Assembly (NCBI RefSeq): GCF_012641745.1
Contig: NZ_WEHZ01000041.1
Location: forward strand, 1-39,517
Source of the DNA: Pseudoalteromonas peptidolytica
Lineage (GTDB): Bacteria > Pseudomonadota > Gammaproteobacteria > Enterobacterales > Alteromonadaceae
Length of the DNA stretch: 39,517 bases
Direction: 5' to 3'
The position numbers were made by a program, and so were the translations under genes. The notes below the pieces were generated by a model. The model searched no databases and had not been told where the DNA came from. It saw nothing but the letters and a program-made list of their open reading frames with translations. How positions within the stretch are numbered: the first letter of the stretch is position 1; each line of letters begins with the position of its first letter. This document shows, in pieces, positions 24,723 through 33,888 of the stretch.

Positions 24723-26018
24723 ATGATTTTACAAACTGAAGCGATTTTCATGGCGCGCCAATTTTACTCCCTACTGTTGCTTGTATTAGCACCTATTCTA
24801 TTAAGTTATTTATATTTCATTCGGGGTAAAAAAAACCTTGGCTATCGCGCCAACTTTACCGAGCGTCTTGGCTGTGGCCTTGCGAGCTTACCACCACACA
24901 GTATTGTGATCCATTGTGCCTCAGTTGGTGAAGTGCTTGCTGCAACCCCTCTCATCAAGTCAATATTGAAAACACGTGAGAATACACCTGTTATTATTAC
25001 GTGTAATACACCAACAGGCAGAGCAGAAATTGTAAAAGCACTCAACAATATTGCTCAAGTACATACCTGCTATCTTCCTATTGACTTTGCCTTTGCCACG
25101 AGACGGTTTTTTTCAATTCTAAAACCCCAACTCCTGATTGTGATGGAAACTGAGCTGTGGCCAAATCTTTTTCACTACGCCAAACAAAGTCAATGTAAAA
25201 CCTTGGTCGTCAATGCCAGACTCTCAGAAAAATCATACCAAGGTTATAAAAAGCATGCTTGGTTAACTAAAGGCCTGATAAATAACATAGACGGACTCGC
25301 AGCCCATAATGAAGAAGACGGCGAGCGTTTCATCAAACTCGGGCTTGTTCAATCTAAACTTCACATTACCGGCTCAATCAAGTTTGATATCTCAATCACT
25401 GAAGAAGAAATTACAAAAGCAAGACAGTTTCAAGCAAATTACCCCGAGCGAGTAATTTGGCTTGCAGGATCTACACACCCTAAGGAACATGAGCAAATTA
25501 TTGCTGCACATCAGCGAGTATTAAAGCAAGTAAGTAATGCCTTACTTATTATCGCGCCTCGTCATCCCGAGCAGTTTCAAGCAGTTGCTGACCACCTCAG
25601 TGAGCAAGAGATCACTTTTACCAGAAAGAGCAGCGACAACATAAACACAGAAGCCTCGGTCTTGTTAGCGGATACTTTAGGAGAATTAAAGTGGCTATTT
25701 GGAAGTGCCGATATCGCCTACATTGGTGGTAGCTTGATTGAGCGCGGCGGTCATAACCCACTAGAAGCCGCGGCTCACGGTGTGCCTATTTTAACCGGCC
25801 CACATACCTATAATTTTGCGCATATATATCCTCAACTTATCGCGCAACAAGGTGCCATCGTAGTCGATGATGAGGACAAGCTTGCCGCTGAAATTATTAC
25901 GCTATTTAAAGATAAATCGCTTCGAACGCAAACCGGTGCTAACGCTAAATCAGTACTAGTTGAAAATACCGGAGCTATTGCTAAAACCATGAAACTAATA
26001 AATAAGAGCTTGGAATAA
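24723..26018 (+). CDS. waaA: Kdo transferase WaaA (KdtA)
   Basis: Inner-membrane-anchored GT30 enzyme that transfers Kdo from CMP-Kdo to the lipid A precursor. N-terminal hydrophobic anchor, then NFTERLG, HCASVGEVLAATPL, METELWPN, VNARLSEKSYQGY, APRHPEQF and GGSLIERGGHNPLEAAAHGVP, all family hallmarks. KdkA nearby suggests the single-Kdo (monofunctional) type, an inference from genome context only. The ATG at 24723 has AAGG seven to eight bases upstream; an ATG at 24750 would start closer to the usual family N-terminus and cannot be excluded. The DUF1415 gene follows after three bases. Confidence 0.96.
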   Translation: MILQTEAIFMARQFYSLLLLVLAPILLSYLYFIRGKKNLGYRANFTERLGCGLASLPPHSIVIHCASVGEVLAATPLIKSILKTRENTPVIITCNTPTGRAEIVKALNNIAQVHTCYLPIDFAFATRRFFSILKPQLLIVMETELWPNLFHYAKQSQCKTLVVNARLSEKSYQGYKKHAWLTKGLINNIDGLAAHNEEDGERFIKLGLVQSKLHITGSIKFDISITEEEITKARQFQANYPERVIWLAGSTHPKEHEQIIAAHQRVLKQVSNALLIIAPRHPEQFQAVADHLSEQEITFTRKSSDNINTEASVLLADTLGELKWLFGSADIAYIGGSLIERGGHNPLEAAAHGVPILTGPHTYNFAHIYPQLIAQQGAIVVDDEDKLAAEIITLFKDKSLRTQTGANAKSVLVENTGAIAKTMKLINKSLE

Positions 26019-26021
26019 TTC

Positions 26022-26564
26022 ATGAATACAGTCATCTCTACAATGCAAAACTGGGTTAGCCAAGTCATTGTGAAATACAACTTTTGTCCATTCGCTCGAA
26101 AAGAGGTAGAAAGTAATAGCATTCATTATTTCGTGTCTCAAGCGATAAGTTATGACGATGCCGTAATGGATATGCTAGAGCAGTGCTCAGAGTTAAACCA
26201 CCATCCAGAGCGAGAAACAACGCTAGTTATATTTGATAAAGGTTTTAGTAATTTTGACGACTTTTTGGATCTCGTCGACCTTGCAAACGCGTTATTAGTC
26301 GCGCAAGGGTTTGAGGGGACTTATCAAATTGCAAACTTTCACCCAAATTATGTGTTTGCTGATAGTGATGAAGATGATGCGGCAAATTACACGAACCGCG
26401 CACCATTCCCAACACTTCACTTGATCCGCGAAGAGAGCATGGCTCAAGCATTAGCTGAATATGACGACCCGGAGCAGATCCCTGAAAATAACATTCGTCT
26501 GGCAAGGCGAAAAGGGGAAGCGTTCTGGCAGCATTTACTTCAGCAATGCCACAAGGGTAAATAA
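26022..26564 (+). CDS. DUF1415 family protein
   Basis: 180-residue cytoplasmic protein of unknown function. The opening WVSQVIVKYNFCPFARKE, with its conserved N-x-CPFA, and the later HPNYVFAD and N-x-APFPTLHLIRE-S segments fit DUF1415. The conserved Cys and several His/Asp residues would permit a metal or redox role, but nothing is established. It begins three bases after the waaA stop, so it is probably translated together with waaA. An intrinsic terminator follows. Confidence 0.85.
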   Translation: MNTVISTMQNWVSQVIVKYNFCPFARKEVESNSIHYFVSQAISYDDAVMDMLEQCSELNHHPERETTLVIFDKGFSNFDDFLDLVDLANALLVAQGFEGTYQIANFHPNYVFADSDEDDAANYTNRAPFPTLHLIREESMAQALAEYDDPEQIPENNIRLARRKGEAFWQHLLQQCHKGK

Positions 26565-26587
26565 TCTAAGCTCCGGATAAATAGTCA

Positions 26588-26610
26588 AAAGGCTGGCAAA
26601 GTCAGCCTTT
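26588..26610. terminator. Bidirectional terminator between DUF1415 gene and ydbL
   Basis: AAAGGCTG (26588-26595) and CAGCCTTT (26603-26610), 7-base loop, with A-rich and T-rich sides; it lies between convergent transcripts. Confidence 0.8.
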
Positions 26611-26631
26611 CCTTATGAGACTTTGGGAGAG

Positions 26632-26952
26632 TTACTTTTTCACCCAGCGGCCACTCACCTGAATATAGTGGCCTGATTGCGTTTTGTTATACGCTTTTTT
26701 AGCCGCTAGAGCCTCTACTTGCTCTAGGGTAATACCGTTCTTTTTCGCTAACTGTTGATATTTCTGTTTGCGCTTTTCATTCACTTCATTGACTAACTGC
26801 TGTACACCTTGGCCATTTTTTACCACACCAAGATAGCCTGATGTAGTTTCACCAACCAGACCCTGTGATTTAGCATCGTCAATAGAAATTGCGAATGCGG
26901 CGAAGCTCATACTGAGTCCAATAATTAGGGTAGAGATTGCTTTAAGCTTCAT
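26632..26952 (-). CDS. ydbL: YdbL family (DUF1318) periplasmic protein
   Basis: 106-residue protein with a signal peptide (1-21, ending AAFA). The mature part IDDAKSQGLVGETTSGYLG...VNEVNEKRKQKYQQLAKKNGI is the DUF1318/YdbL signature. In E. coli YdbL works with YdbH and YnbE, apparently modulating their complex. It is the last gene of ydbH-ynbE-ydbL and has a strong AAGGAGG Shine-Dalgarno. Confidence 0.92.
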   Translation of the reverse strand: MKLKAISTLIIGLSMSFAAFAISIDDAKSQGLVGETTSGYLGVVKNGQGVQQLVNEVNEKRKQKYQQLAKKNGITLEQVEALAAKKAYNKTQSGHYIQVSGRWVKK

Positions 26953-26961
26953 AAATCCTCC

Positions 26962-27141
26962 TTAGAATAGCTCACTGTCTTCGCTGAATAAGTTGTCGAG
27001 TTCTTTATCCACTTTCACACGGATCTCGTGATCGACTTTTACATTTAAGTTGATCGTTATGGGCTCTTTGGTTTCTACTTGCACCTTATGAGTACAAGCA
27101 CTTAACACCAATAAAGCTGATATCACTAGCATCCATTTCAT
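26962..27141 (-). CDS. ynbE: YnbE family small lipoprotein
   Basis: 59-residue lipoprotein between ydbH and ydbL. It starts MKWMLVISALLVLSAC (lipobox LSAC, Cys16), followed by T-H-K-V-Q-V, K-E-P-I-T-I-N-L-N-V-K-V-D-H, matching YnbE in character (a short lipoprotein whose C-terminal part is a beta-strand-prone segment). The ATG lies three bases after the ydbH stop, and its stop lies nine bases before ydbL. In E. coli the outer-membrane lipoprotein YnbE joins YdbH to form a bridge across the periplasm for phospholipid transport. It is short enough that automatic gene callers may miss it. Confidence 0.92.
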   Translation of the reverse strand: MKWMLVISALLVLSACTHKVQVETKEPITINLNVKVDHEIRVKVDKELDNLFSEDSELF

Positions 27142-27144
27142 TCA

Positions 27145-29697
27145 CTAACGCTCCTCTTTATTTAACGCATTTTCCACTTCGCGCGTGATCTCGTCGCTCA
27201 AGCGTAAGGCTCGTAATAAGGTAAACACATTTTCCGAGTGTGTATAGTTAAAGTTTACTGGTTGTTGTTGGCGTTTGTTAATTCCTGTAATTTTAACATC
27301 TAAATCCAACCAACCATCTTCACTTAAATTTACGCCACTGCTCAACTGTTCAATCGTTAATTCGTCAAGTACACCTATCACCGTTTGTAAGCTGGGTTGC
27401 TGCGCTTTTAAGGCATTAATTGACGCATTGTTTTCAACCTTTAATAGCCCCTCACTAACATTATGAATATGACCAGAATCAATGCGTACCCCAGATGAAG
27501 AAACTTGTACTGGTAGCTTGCCCGAGATCAGCCCTCTGAGCTCAACACCAGCATCATGTCCAGAGGCGGCAATAAGGTCTAAACTCAGTTTATCTAACGA
27601 TACCTGAACCTCCTGTGGCGTTGGTATAAGCTTAACTTCTTCAATGTTGATGCTACCGGCAAAAACTTGTGCACCAATATCTTTGAGTTTTACTATGCCA
27701 GCTTCACTGAGAAGTTGAGCCTGTATTGCTTGGACAATAACCCCAGCTCTCAACTCTTCAACACTCAGTGTGGTTGGTTTGAGTTGAATATTAGCTGAAC
27801 CTAATTGGGCGGAGACATCAACCGCTGCATTTTGAATAAGCCGCTCATTAAATAACGCAGAGCCGTTTTGAATGCCACCATCTAAGGTAAATATACGCGT
27901 GGATAAATCCCCTTCGAGTACTGCATAGAAGTTTCCATTCGTCATCTTTAATTCGGGTAAAAGGGCATCAATGTATGGCTGAAGCTGAGTGAGTTGCTGC
28001 GTGGGCACATGTAATTGTGCTGGATGTTTTAAGTTTGAGTATTGATGCTCAAACAACGCCTTTACACCATCAATATTAATCACATGTGACGCCATTAATC
28101 CGCGACTTTGCTGCCCTTTACTTTCAATGCTCACATCTTTCAAATTAAGATCAGCTAAGTTCACTTCTGCTACCTTAGTATTGCCCGACAAGGTTGAAAA
28201 GATCTCACCTGTCGCGACAGAGCCTTGCCAACGGAGTGTCTGCACTAACTCATTCAGTTTGTAATTCTGCTGTTGTATCTGTGCACTAATTAAGTTGAGG
28301 TTGATATCAAAATCGTGTGTAGGCTCTAACACCACTCGCCCGCTCAACGTGCTCTGCTTTGCAGTTACATTTTCGACATTCAGGTTTCGCAGTGTTGAAT
28401 CAAGCGTTATCGCAAAACTCATTCCCTCAGGTAAGACTCTGTGTAGACGATGTTCACTTTTGAGTTTTGGCACATCTAGCTGCGCATGTAAATCAAGCTT
28501 CAGAGATGGATTATCAATCATTAAACCTGATGTCGACAACTGGGTTGAGAATATAGTCGGCTGAGCTTCAACTTTAATTAGCTCGGTTGGATCACCCGAT
28601 ATTTTGAAGCGGCTATTGAGCTCAAGGTTCTCAGCAATAACATCTTGCAGTGTAAGCTTTTGAAGGTCACTTGTGATTTCCCCGCTCATATCAACAAAAT
28701 TTGGCCGCACACTAAACGCTCCAGCCAGTGTATGCGCGCCCCACTTTTCATCGGCAAATTCAAGGCGAATATCACCATTGACGAAAGGCTCAGTTAAGTC
28801 GACTGCCAACTCGTTAACTTCAAGCTGTAACGACTTATCTTCCCCTATTACTTCGAGCGAACCTGTCGAGGCAGCTTTCGCAGAAATAATAATTTCACTC
28901 GGTAAACGAAGCTGCCAAGTGCTAGGTAGCAGTTTGCGATATTCAGAATCAAAGCAATCAAGCGTTGATTTCGCTGAGATAGGCTCGGCAAGTGCTATCT
29001 TCCCCTGCTGGTTGGTTAAATCATACCGCCCTGACACAGCGCCAATATACGCAGCACTACCTTTACACTCAGCCTGTTCAAGCGCTAGTAAAGTCTCAAG
29101 CTCCATCTCTGCATCCAGAGCCAAGCCATTGAATACAAGTTGGCTAGTTCCTGAAAGGGCTTGGATCTGAGGAGGTAACAAAGTCCTAAGATACTCGCCA
29201 CTTAGCTCAACATTTGCAGCAATACGCTCTGGCTGCAAGGTAACTTCTGCAACGATGTCACCTGATACTACAAATTGATTGAGCTCGGACTCCGAAATCG
29301 ACACAACTAATGGCTTTGGTAATGGCTCGCCAGATATAGACAGCTTGGCAATACGCATTTTGGGCCTGGCGATATCGAGTGGCAAAACAAGGCGCTGTGG
29401 TTGAGCTGCATCTGAATTTTTGGGCGGAAGCAATTGTATGTCAGCTTTTTCAATATTGACTTGGCGCATGCTTAGTTGCGTATCAAAAAGCTGGGCATTA
29501 AACGCCTCTGTCTGCACACACGCTTTTGTAATATGGATACGATTGAAGCCCGACAAGCGCCAGTCAAGACAGCTGATCTGAACTTCATTATCAGGCATAA
29601 AGTGTTTTATAGCCCAGAGCGACAAAGGAACTCTGGCAAGGTAAACACCCACTAAAACACTGAGTATCAACACTAAGCTCCAAAGCCACTTTTTCAT
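27145..29697 (-). CDS. ydbH: YdbH family AsmA-like intermembrane phospholipid transporter
   Basis: 850-residue protein with one N-terminal membrane anchor (about residues 5-24) and a long periplasmic region made of alternating hydrophobic strands, as in AsmA-like bridge proteins (TamB, YhdP, YdbH). The C-terminal part (INKRQQQPVNFNYTHSENVFTLLRALR) fits the end typical of YdbH. In E. coli YdbH is redundant with TamB and YhdP in moving phospholipids to the outer membrane and partners with YnbE. Low sequence conservation makes the call depend partly on the ynbE and ydbL neighbours, which are decisive. First gene of the operon, downstream of purL but separated by a terminator. Confidence 0.9.
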   Translation of the reverse strand: MKKWLWSLVLILSVLVGVYLARVPLSLWAIKHFMPDNEVQISCLDWRLSGFNRIHITKACVQTEAFNAQLFDTQLSMRQVNIEKADIQLLPPKNSDAAQPQRLVLPLDIARPKMRIAKLSISGEPLPKPLVVSISESELNQFVVSGDIVAEVTLQPERIAANVELSGEYLRTLLPPQIQALSGTSQLVFNGLALDAEMELETLLALEQAECKGSAAYIGAVSGRYDLTNQQGKIALAEPISAKSTLDCFDSEYRKLLPSTWQLRLPSEIIISAKAASTGSLEVIGEDKSLQLEVNELAVDLTEPFVNGDIRLEFADEKWGAHTLAGAFSVRPNFVDMSGEITSDLQKLTLQDVIAENLELNSRFKISGDPTELIKVEAQPTIFSTQLSTSGLMIDNPSLKLDLHAQLDVPKLKSEHRLHRVLPEGMSFAITLDSTLRNLNVENVTAKQSTLSGRVVLEPTHDFDINLNLISAQIQQQNYKLNELVQTLRWQGSVATGEIFSTLSGNTKVAEVNLADLNLKDVSIESKGQQSRGLMASHVINIDGVKALFEHQYSNLKHPAQLHVPTQQLTQLQPYIDALLPELKMTNGNFYAVLEGDLSTRIFTLDGGIQNGSALFNERLIQNAAVDVSAQLGSANIQLKPTTLSVEELRAGVIVQAIQAQLLSEAGIVKLKDIGAQVFAGSINIEEVKLIPTPQEVQVSLDKLSLDLIAASGHDAGVELRGLISGKLPVQVSSSGVRIDSGHIHNVSEGLLKVENNASINALKAQQPSLQTVIGVLDELTIEQLSSGVNLSEDGWLDLDVKITGINKRQQQPVNFNYTHSENVFTLLRALRLSDEITREVENALNKEER

Positions 29698-29768
29698 TCG
29701 TATCCCTAAAATATAATTGCTATTTTCCTTTCAGTTTACCCGATAGAAAATTATCGAGCCATGAATAA

Positions 29769-29792
29769 AAAAGGCCACCGAAGTGACCTTTT
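29769..29792 (-). terminator. Terminator of purL
   Basis: On the minus strand, 29792-29783 pairs with 29778-29769 around a UUCG tetraloop (10 bp with one G-U pair), followed by a run of U. UUCG is a specially stable loop. The orientation fits the end of purL. Confidence 0.9.
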
Positions 29793-29804
29793 CTAATTTC
29801 TGCG

Positions 29805-32800
29805 TTAGCCTACTAGCTTACGCGCATTGCGGAACATGCGCATCCAAGGACTATCTTCTTGCCACTCATCAGGGTGCCAAGAGTTTGCCACTGCTCTGAA
29901 TACACGCTCAGGGTGCGGCATCATCACAGTTGCACGGCCGTCTGTTGAGGTCATACCCGTAATACCAGCAGGCGAGCCATTCGGGTTAGCTGGGTACTGA
30001 GTAGTTGGATTGCCGTAGTTATCAACAAACTTCACAGCAACTGAACCTGAATCCAATGCCGTTTGTACCGCTGCTTCACTTGCAAACTCAGCATGGCCTT
30101 CACCATGTGATACCGCGATTGGCATACGAGAACCAGCCATACCATCAAAGAAGATTGATGAACTTTGCTGCACTTCAACTAAGCTGAAACGCGCTTCAAA
30201 ACGCTCTGATTTATTAGTAACAAAGCGTGGCCAGTTTTCCGTGCCAGGGATCAGCTCTTTCAATGTAGAAAGCATCTGACAGCCATTACACACACCTAAA
30301 CTGAAGGTATCTTGGCGTTGGAAGAAACCTTGGAATTGCTCACGTGCAGAGTCATGGAATAGGATTGATTTAGCCCAGCCTTCACCAGCACCTAAAACGT
30401 CACCGTATGAGAAGCCACCACATGCCACTAGGCCTTTGAACTGCTCTAGTGTTAAGCGACCTTCAAGGATATCACTCATATGTACGTCGATTGCCGCAAA
30501 GCCAGCACGGTTAAATGCTGCAGCCATTTCAAGATGCGAGTTCACCCCCTGCTCACGTAAGATAGCAACTTGTGGCTTCACCCCTTTTGCAATGTAAGGC
30601 GCTGCGATGTCTTCATTTAGATCAAAGTTTAATTTAACATTAAGGCCCGGATCTTTGTTATCGAACTTAGCGTCAAACTCTTGCTTCGCGCAATCTGGGT
30701 TATCACGTAGTGCTTGCATCTGGTAAGTGGTTTCAGCCCAAATAGTACGAAGCTCAGTGCGAGTATTTTCAAGTACCGTTTGACCATCACGAGTAAAGAT
30801 AATTTTATCTTCACTATTTAGCGTACCGATGCGATGTGCAATATCAGCAATACCGTGCTCGGCAAATACTGCTTCAACCGCTGCAATGTCGTCATTGCGA
30901 ACTTGTAATACCGCACCTAGCTCTTCATTGAATAGTACTTCTATGTCAGTACCTTGGAGCGTATCTAATTCAATGCTCACACCTGTGTGGCCAGCAAATG
31001 CCATTTCCGCGGCAGTGGTGAATAGACCACCGTCAGAGCGGTCGTGGTAAGCGATAAGCTTGCCAGATTCAACCAACGCTTGTACTGCATTGTAGAAGCC
31101 TTTTAATAGCTCTGGGCTGTCAACATCAGGGGTCTTGTCACCAAGTTGCTTGTACACTTGCGCTAAGCTTGACGCACCAAGGCGGTTTTGACCAGCACCT
31201 AAGTCAAGTAGGAATAGACTGGTTTCACCCTTATCAGTACGAAGCTCAGGCGTGACTGTTTTGCGAATATCTTCAACACGACCAAATGCAGTGATGATAA
31301 GTGACAACGGCGCAGTCACTGACTTTTCTTCGCCATCTTCATCCCACTTTGTCTTCATCGACATTGAGTCTTTACCAACTGGGATTGTAAGACCTAGCGC
31401 AGGACATAGCTCTTCACCAACCGCTTTAACTGCTTCGTAAAGACCTGCATCTTCGCCTGGGTGACCCGCAGCCGCCATCCAGTTTGCAGAAAGTTTAATG
31501 TTGTTGAGGCTACCGATATTAGCACCAGCGATATTGGTTAGCGCTTCTGCTACTGCTAGACGAGCCGATGCTCCATAGTTAAGTAGTGCCGCGGGGGTGC
31601 GCTCACCCATGGACATCGCTTCACCGTGGTAAGTATCGTAAGTTGCCGCCGTTACCGCACAGTTAGCCACTGGTACCTGCCAAGGGCCAACCATTTGGTC
31701 ACGTGCAACCAAACCCGTTACGGTTCTGTCACCAATCGTGATAAGGAAGGTTTTCTCAGCAATCGTTGGTAGGCGAAGTAAACGCTTAGCTGCATCGTCA
31801 AGTTCAATACCTGCGGTATCTAATGCTTTACCTTCTACATGCTTTGACTCAACATCACGGTGCATTTTAGGCGGCTTACCAAGCAATACGTCTAGTGGTA
31901 AATCAACCGGATTATTATCAAAGTGGCTATCGGCGACGGTTAGGTGACGCTCTTCTGTCGCTTCACCAATCACCGCATATTGTGCGCGCTCACGCTTACA
32001 AATTGCTTCAAAGCGAGCAAAGTCTTCCGCTGCAACTGCCAATACATAACGCTCTTGTGACTCGTTACACCAGATTTCGTGTGGTGCCATGCCTGGCTCA
32101 TCATTCGGGATATTACGCAGCTGGAATTTACCACCACGGCCGCCGTCGTCGACAAGTTCAGGGAATGCGTTTGATAAACCACCCGCGCCCACATCGTGAA
32201 TAAACGCAATTGGGTTATCATCACCAAGTTGCCAACATTTGTCGATCACTTCCTGACAACGACGTTCCATCTCAGGGTTTTCACGCTGAACAGAAGCAAA
32301 GTCTAAATCTTCGTTTGATTGGCCAGATGCCATTGATGAAGCAGCCCCGCCGCCAAGGCCGATGTTCATTGCAGGACCACCAAGTGCGATTAGCTTAGCA
32401 CCTACAGGGATTGAGCCTTTTTGCACGTGATCTTCACGGATGTTACCTAAACCACCTGCGATCATGATTGGCTTGTGGTAACCACGTACTTCAGCGCCGT
32501 TATGGCTTTCTACTTTTTCTTCGTAGGTACGGAAGTAACCCAAGAGGTTTGGACGACCAAATTCGTTGTTAAATGCTGCACCGCCAAGAGGGCCATCAAG
32601 CATGATGTCTAAAGCATTAACAATGCGTCCTGGTTTACCAAAGTTAGTTTCCCAAGGTTGCTCAAAACCTGGAATACGAAGGTTAGAAACGGTGAAACCA
32701 ACTAAACCTGCTTTTGGCTTAGAACCTCGACCGGTTGCACCTTCATCGCGGATCTCACCACCGGAACCTGTTGATGCGCCAGAAAATGGCGCAATCGCCG

Positions 32801-33701
32801 TTGGGTGGTTGTGCGTTTCCACTTTCATCAGAATGTGGATATCTTCCTCGTGGTACGCGTACTCCCCGTCAGTATTTGGGAAGAAACGGCCAGCTTTAGA
32901 GCCGGTCATAACCGCAGCGTTATCTTTATACGCCGACAATACATTGTCGCTATTGGTTTCGTAGGTGTTTTTAATCATTTTAAACAGCGACTTAGGCTGC
33001 TCTACACCATCGATAGTCCAATCGGCGTTGAAAATTTTGTGACGACAGTGCTCAGAGTTCGCTTGAGCGAACATGAAAAGCTCAATGTCGTTAGGGTTAC
33101 GACCAAGCTTTTCAAAGCTTTCGACTAAGTAATCAATTTCGTCATCAGCAAGTGCAAAGCCCTGCTCAACATTCGCAACCGCTAATGCTTCACGGCCGCC
33201 GCCAAGAATATCCACTGAAGACATTGGGCGAGGCGTTTCGGTACGGAATAATTTAGCTGCATCATCAAGTTCTGTATGAACCGATTCTGTCATGCGGTCA
33301 TGAAGTAACTGCGCAACTTCTTCAAACTGAGTTTGTGTTAGTTCACCCTCAACATAATAAGCAATACCACGTTCAACACGGTGTACTTGCGTAAGACCAC
33401 AGTTGTTTGCAATATCTGTCGCTTTAGAAGCCCAAGGAGAGATAGTGCCGACTCTTGGTGTGACCAAGATCAGTTTGCCCTCAGGCTTATGCTCCGTAAT
33501 AGTCGGTCCGTACTTTAACAGGCTGTTTAGCTTGGTTAATTCAGTCTCTGAAAGCTCAGCCGTTAAATCAGCAAAGTGCATGAACTCGGCATAAACATTG
33601 GTAACTGGTAATTGAGCTGCAGCGCAGGTTTTAAGGATCTTTTGGACTTTGAAATCTGAAAGTGCAGGTGCACCACGTAGGATTAACATAGGTATTTTCA
33701 T
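29805..33701 (-). CDS. purL: Phosphoribosylformylglycinamidine synthase (large form)
   Basis: Single-chain FGAR amidotransferase of purine synthesis, converting FGAR and glutamine to FGAM with ATP. At 1298 residues it is the large proteobacterial form: N-terminal PurS-like domain, linker, two AIRS-like halves (ANSEHCRHKIFNADW, VETHNHPTAIAPFSGASTG) and a C-terminal class I glutaminase with catalytic cysteine in SLGVCNGCQML (about residue 1140) and H-G-E-G-H/PHPERVF. All recognisable motifs are intact. Single-gene transcript, divergent from mltF; no purine-repressor (PurR) box was recognised upstream. Confidence 0.98.
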   Translation of the reverse strand: MKIPMLILRGAPALSDFKVQKILKTCAAAQLPVTNVYAEFMHFADLTAELSETELTKLNSLLKYGPTITEHKPEGKLILVTPRVGTISPWASKATDIANNCGLTQVHRVERGIAYYVEGELTQTQFEEVAQLLHDRMTESVHTELDDAAKLFRTETPRPMSSVDILGGGREALAVANVEQGFALADDEIDYLVESFEKLGRNPNDIELFMFAQANSEHCRHKIFNADWTIDGVEQPKSLFKMIKNTYETNSDNVLSAYKDNAAVMTGSKAGRFFPNTDGEYAYHEEDIHILMKVETHNHPTAIAPFSGASTGSGGEIRDEGATGRGSKPKAGLVGFTVSNLRIPGFEQPWETNFGKPGRIVNALDIMLDGPLGGAAFNNEFGRPNLLGYFRTYEEKVESHNGAEVRGYHKPIMIAGGLGNIREDHVQKGSIPVGAKLIALGGPAMNIGLGGGAASSMASGQSNEDLDFASVQRENPEMERRCQEVIDKCWQLGDDNPIAFIHDVGAGGLSNAFPELVDDGGRGGKFQLRNIPNDEPGMAPHEIWCNESQERYVLAVAAEDFARFEAICKRERAQYAVIGEATEERHLTVADSHFDNNPVDLPLDVLLGKPPKMHRDVESKHVEGKALDTAGIELDDAAKRLLRLPTIAEKTFLITIGDRTVTGLVARDQMVGPWQVPVANCAVTAATYDTYHGEAMSMGERTPAALLNYGASARLAVAEALTNIAGANIGSLNNIKLSANWMAAAGHPGEDAGLYEAVKAVGEELCPALGLTIPVGKDSMSMKTKWDEDGEEKSVTAPLSLIITAFGRVEDIRKTVTPELRTDKGETSLFLLDLGAGQNRLGASSLAQVYKQLGDKTPDVDSPELLKGFYNAVQALVESGKLIAYHDRSDGGLFTTAAEMAFAGHTGVSIELDTLQGTDIEVLFNEELGAVLQVRNDDIAAVEAVFAEHGIADIAHRIGTLNSEDKIIFTRDGQTVLENTRTELRTIWAETTYQMQALRDNPDCAKQEFDAKFDNKDPGLNVKLNFDLNEDIAAPYIAKGVKPQVAILREQGVNSHLEMAAAFNRAGFAAIDVHMSDILEGRLTLEQFKGLVACGGFSYGDVLGAGEGWAKSILFHDSAREQFQGFFQRQDTFSLGVCNGCQMLSTLKELIPGTENWPRFVTNKSERFEARFSLVEVQQSSSIFFDGMAGSRMPIAVSHGEGHAEFASEAAVQTALDSGSVAVKFVDNYGNPTTQYPANPNGSPAGITGMTSTDGRATVMMPHPERVFRAVANSWHPDEWQEDSPWMRMFRNARKLVG

Positions 33702-33888
33702 CCGGGGTTAAGGATTGAACGATATCTTGGGCGCTCATTATAGTGGAAATAGCGCTTGGAATTAACACTAATTTGTCAAAACTAGAAAATATCATGCAAA
33801 TCTATCATTACCTTAAGTTAATTCGGCTTTTGCAATTATGATTTTGCTGCGGTAAGTTGATAATTCGAGCGCACAAGAGATCTGGGCC

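Noticed and set aside
28673..29170. 165-residue plus-strand ORF antisense to ydbH
   Set aside because: Serine-rich antisense shadow of a leucine-rich gene, with no ribosome binding site.
32566..32964. 132-residue plus-strand ORF antisense to purL
   Set aside because: One of many open frames opposite purL caused by codon bias; no start signals or domain likeness.
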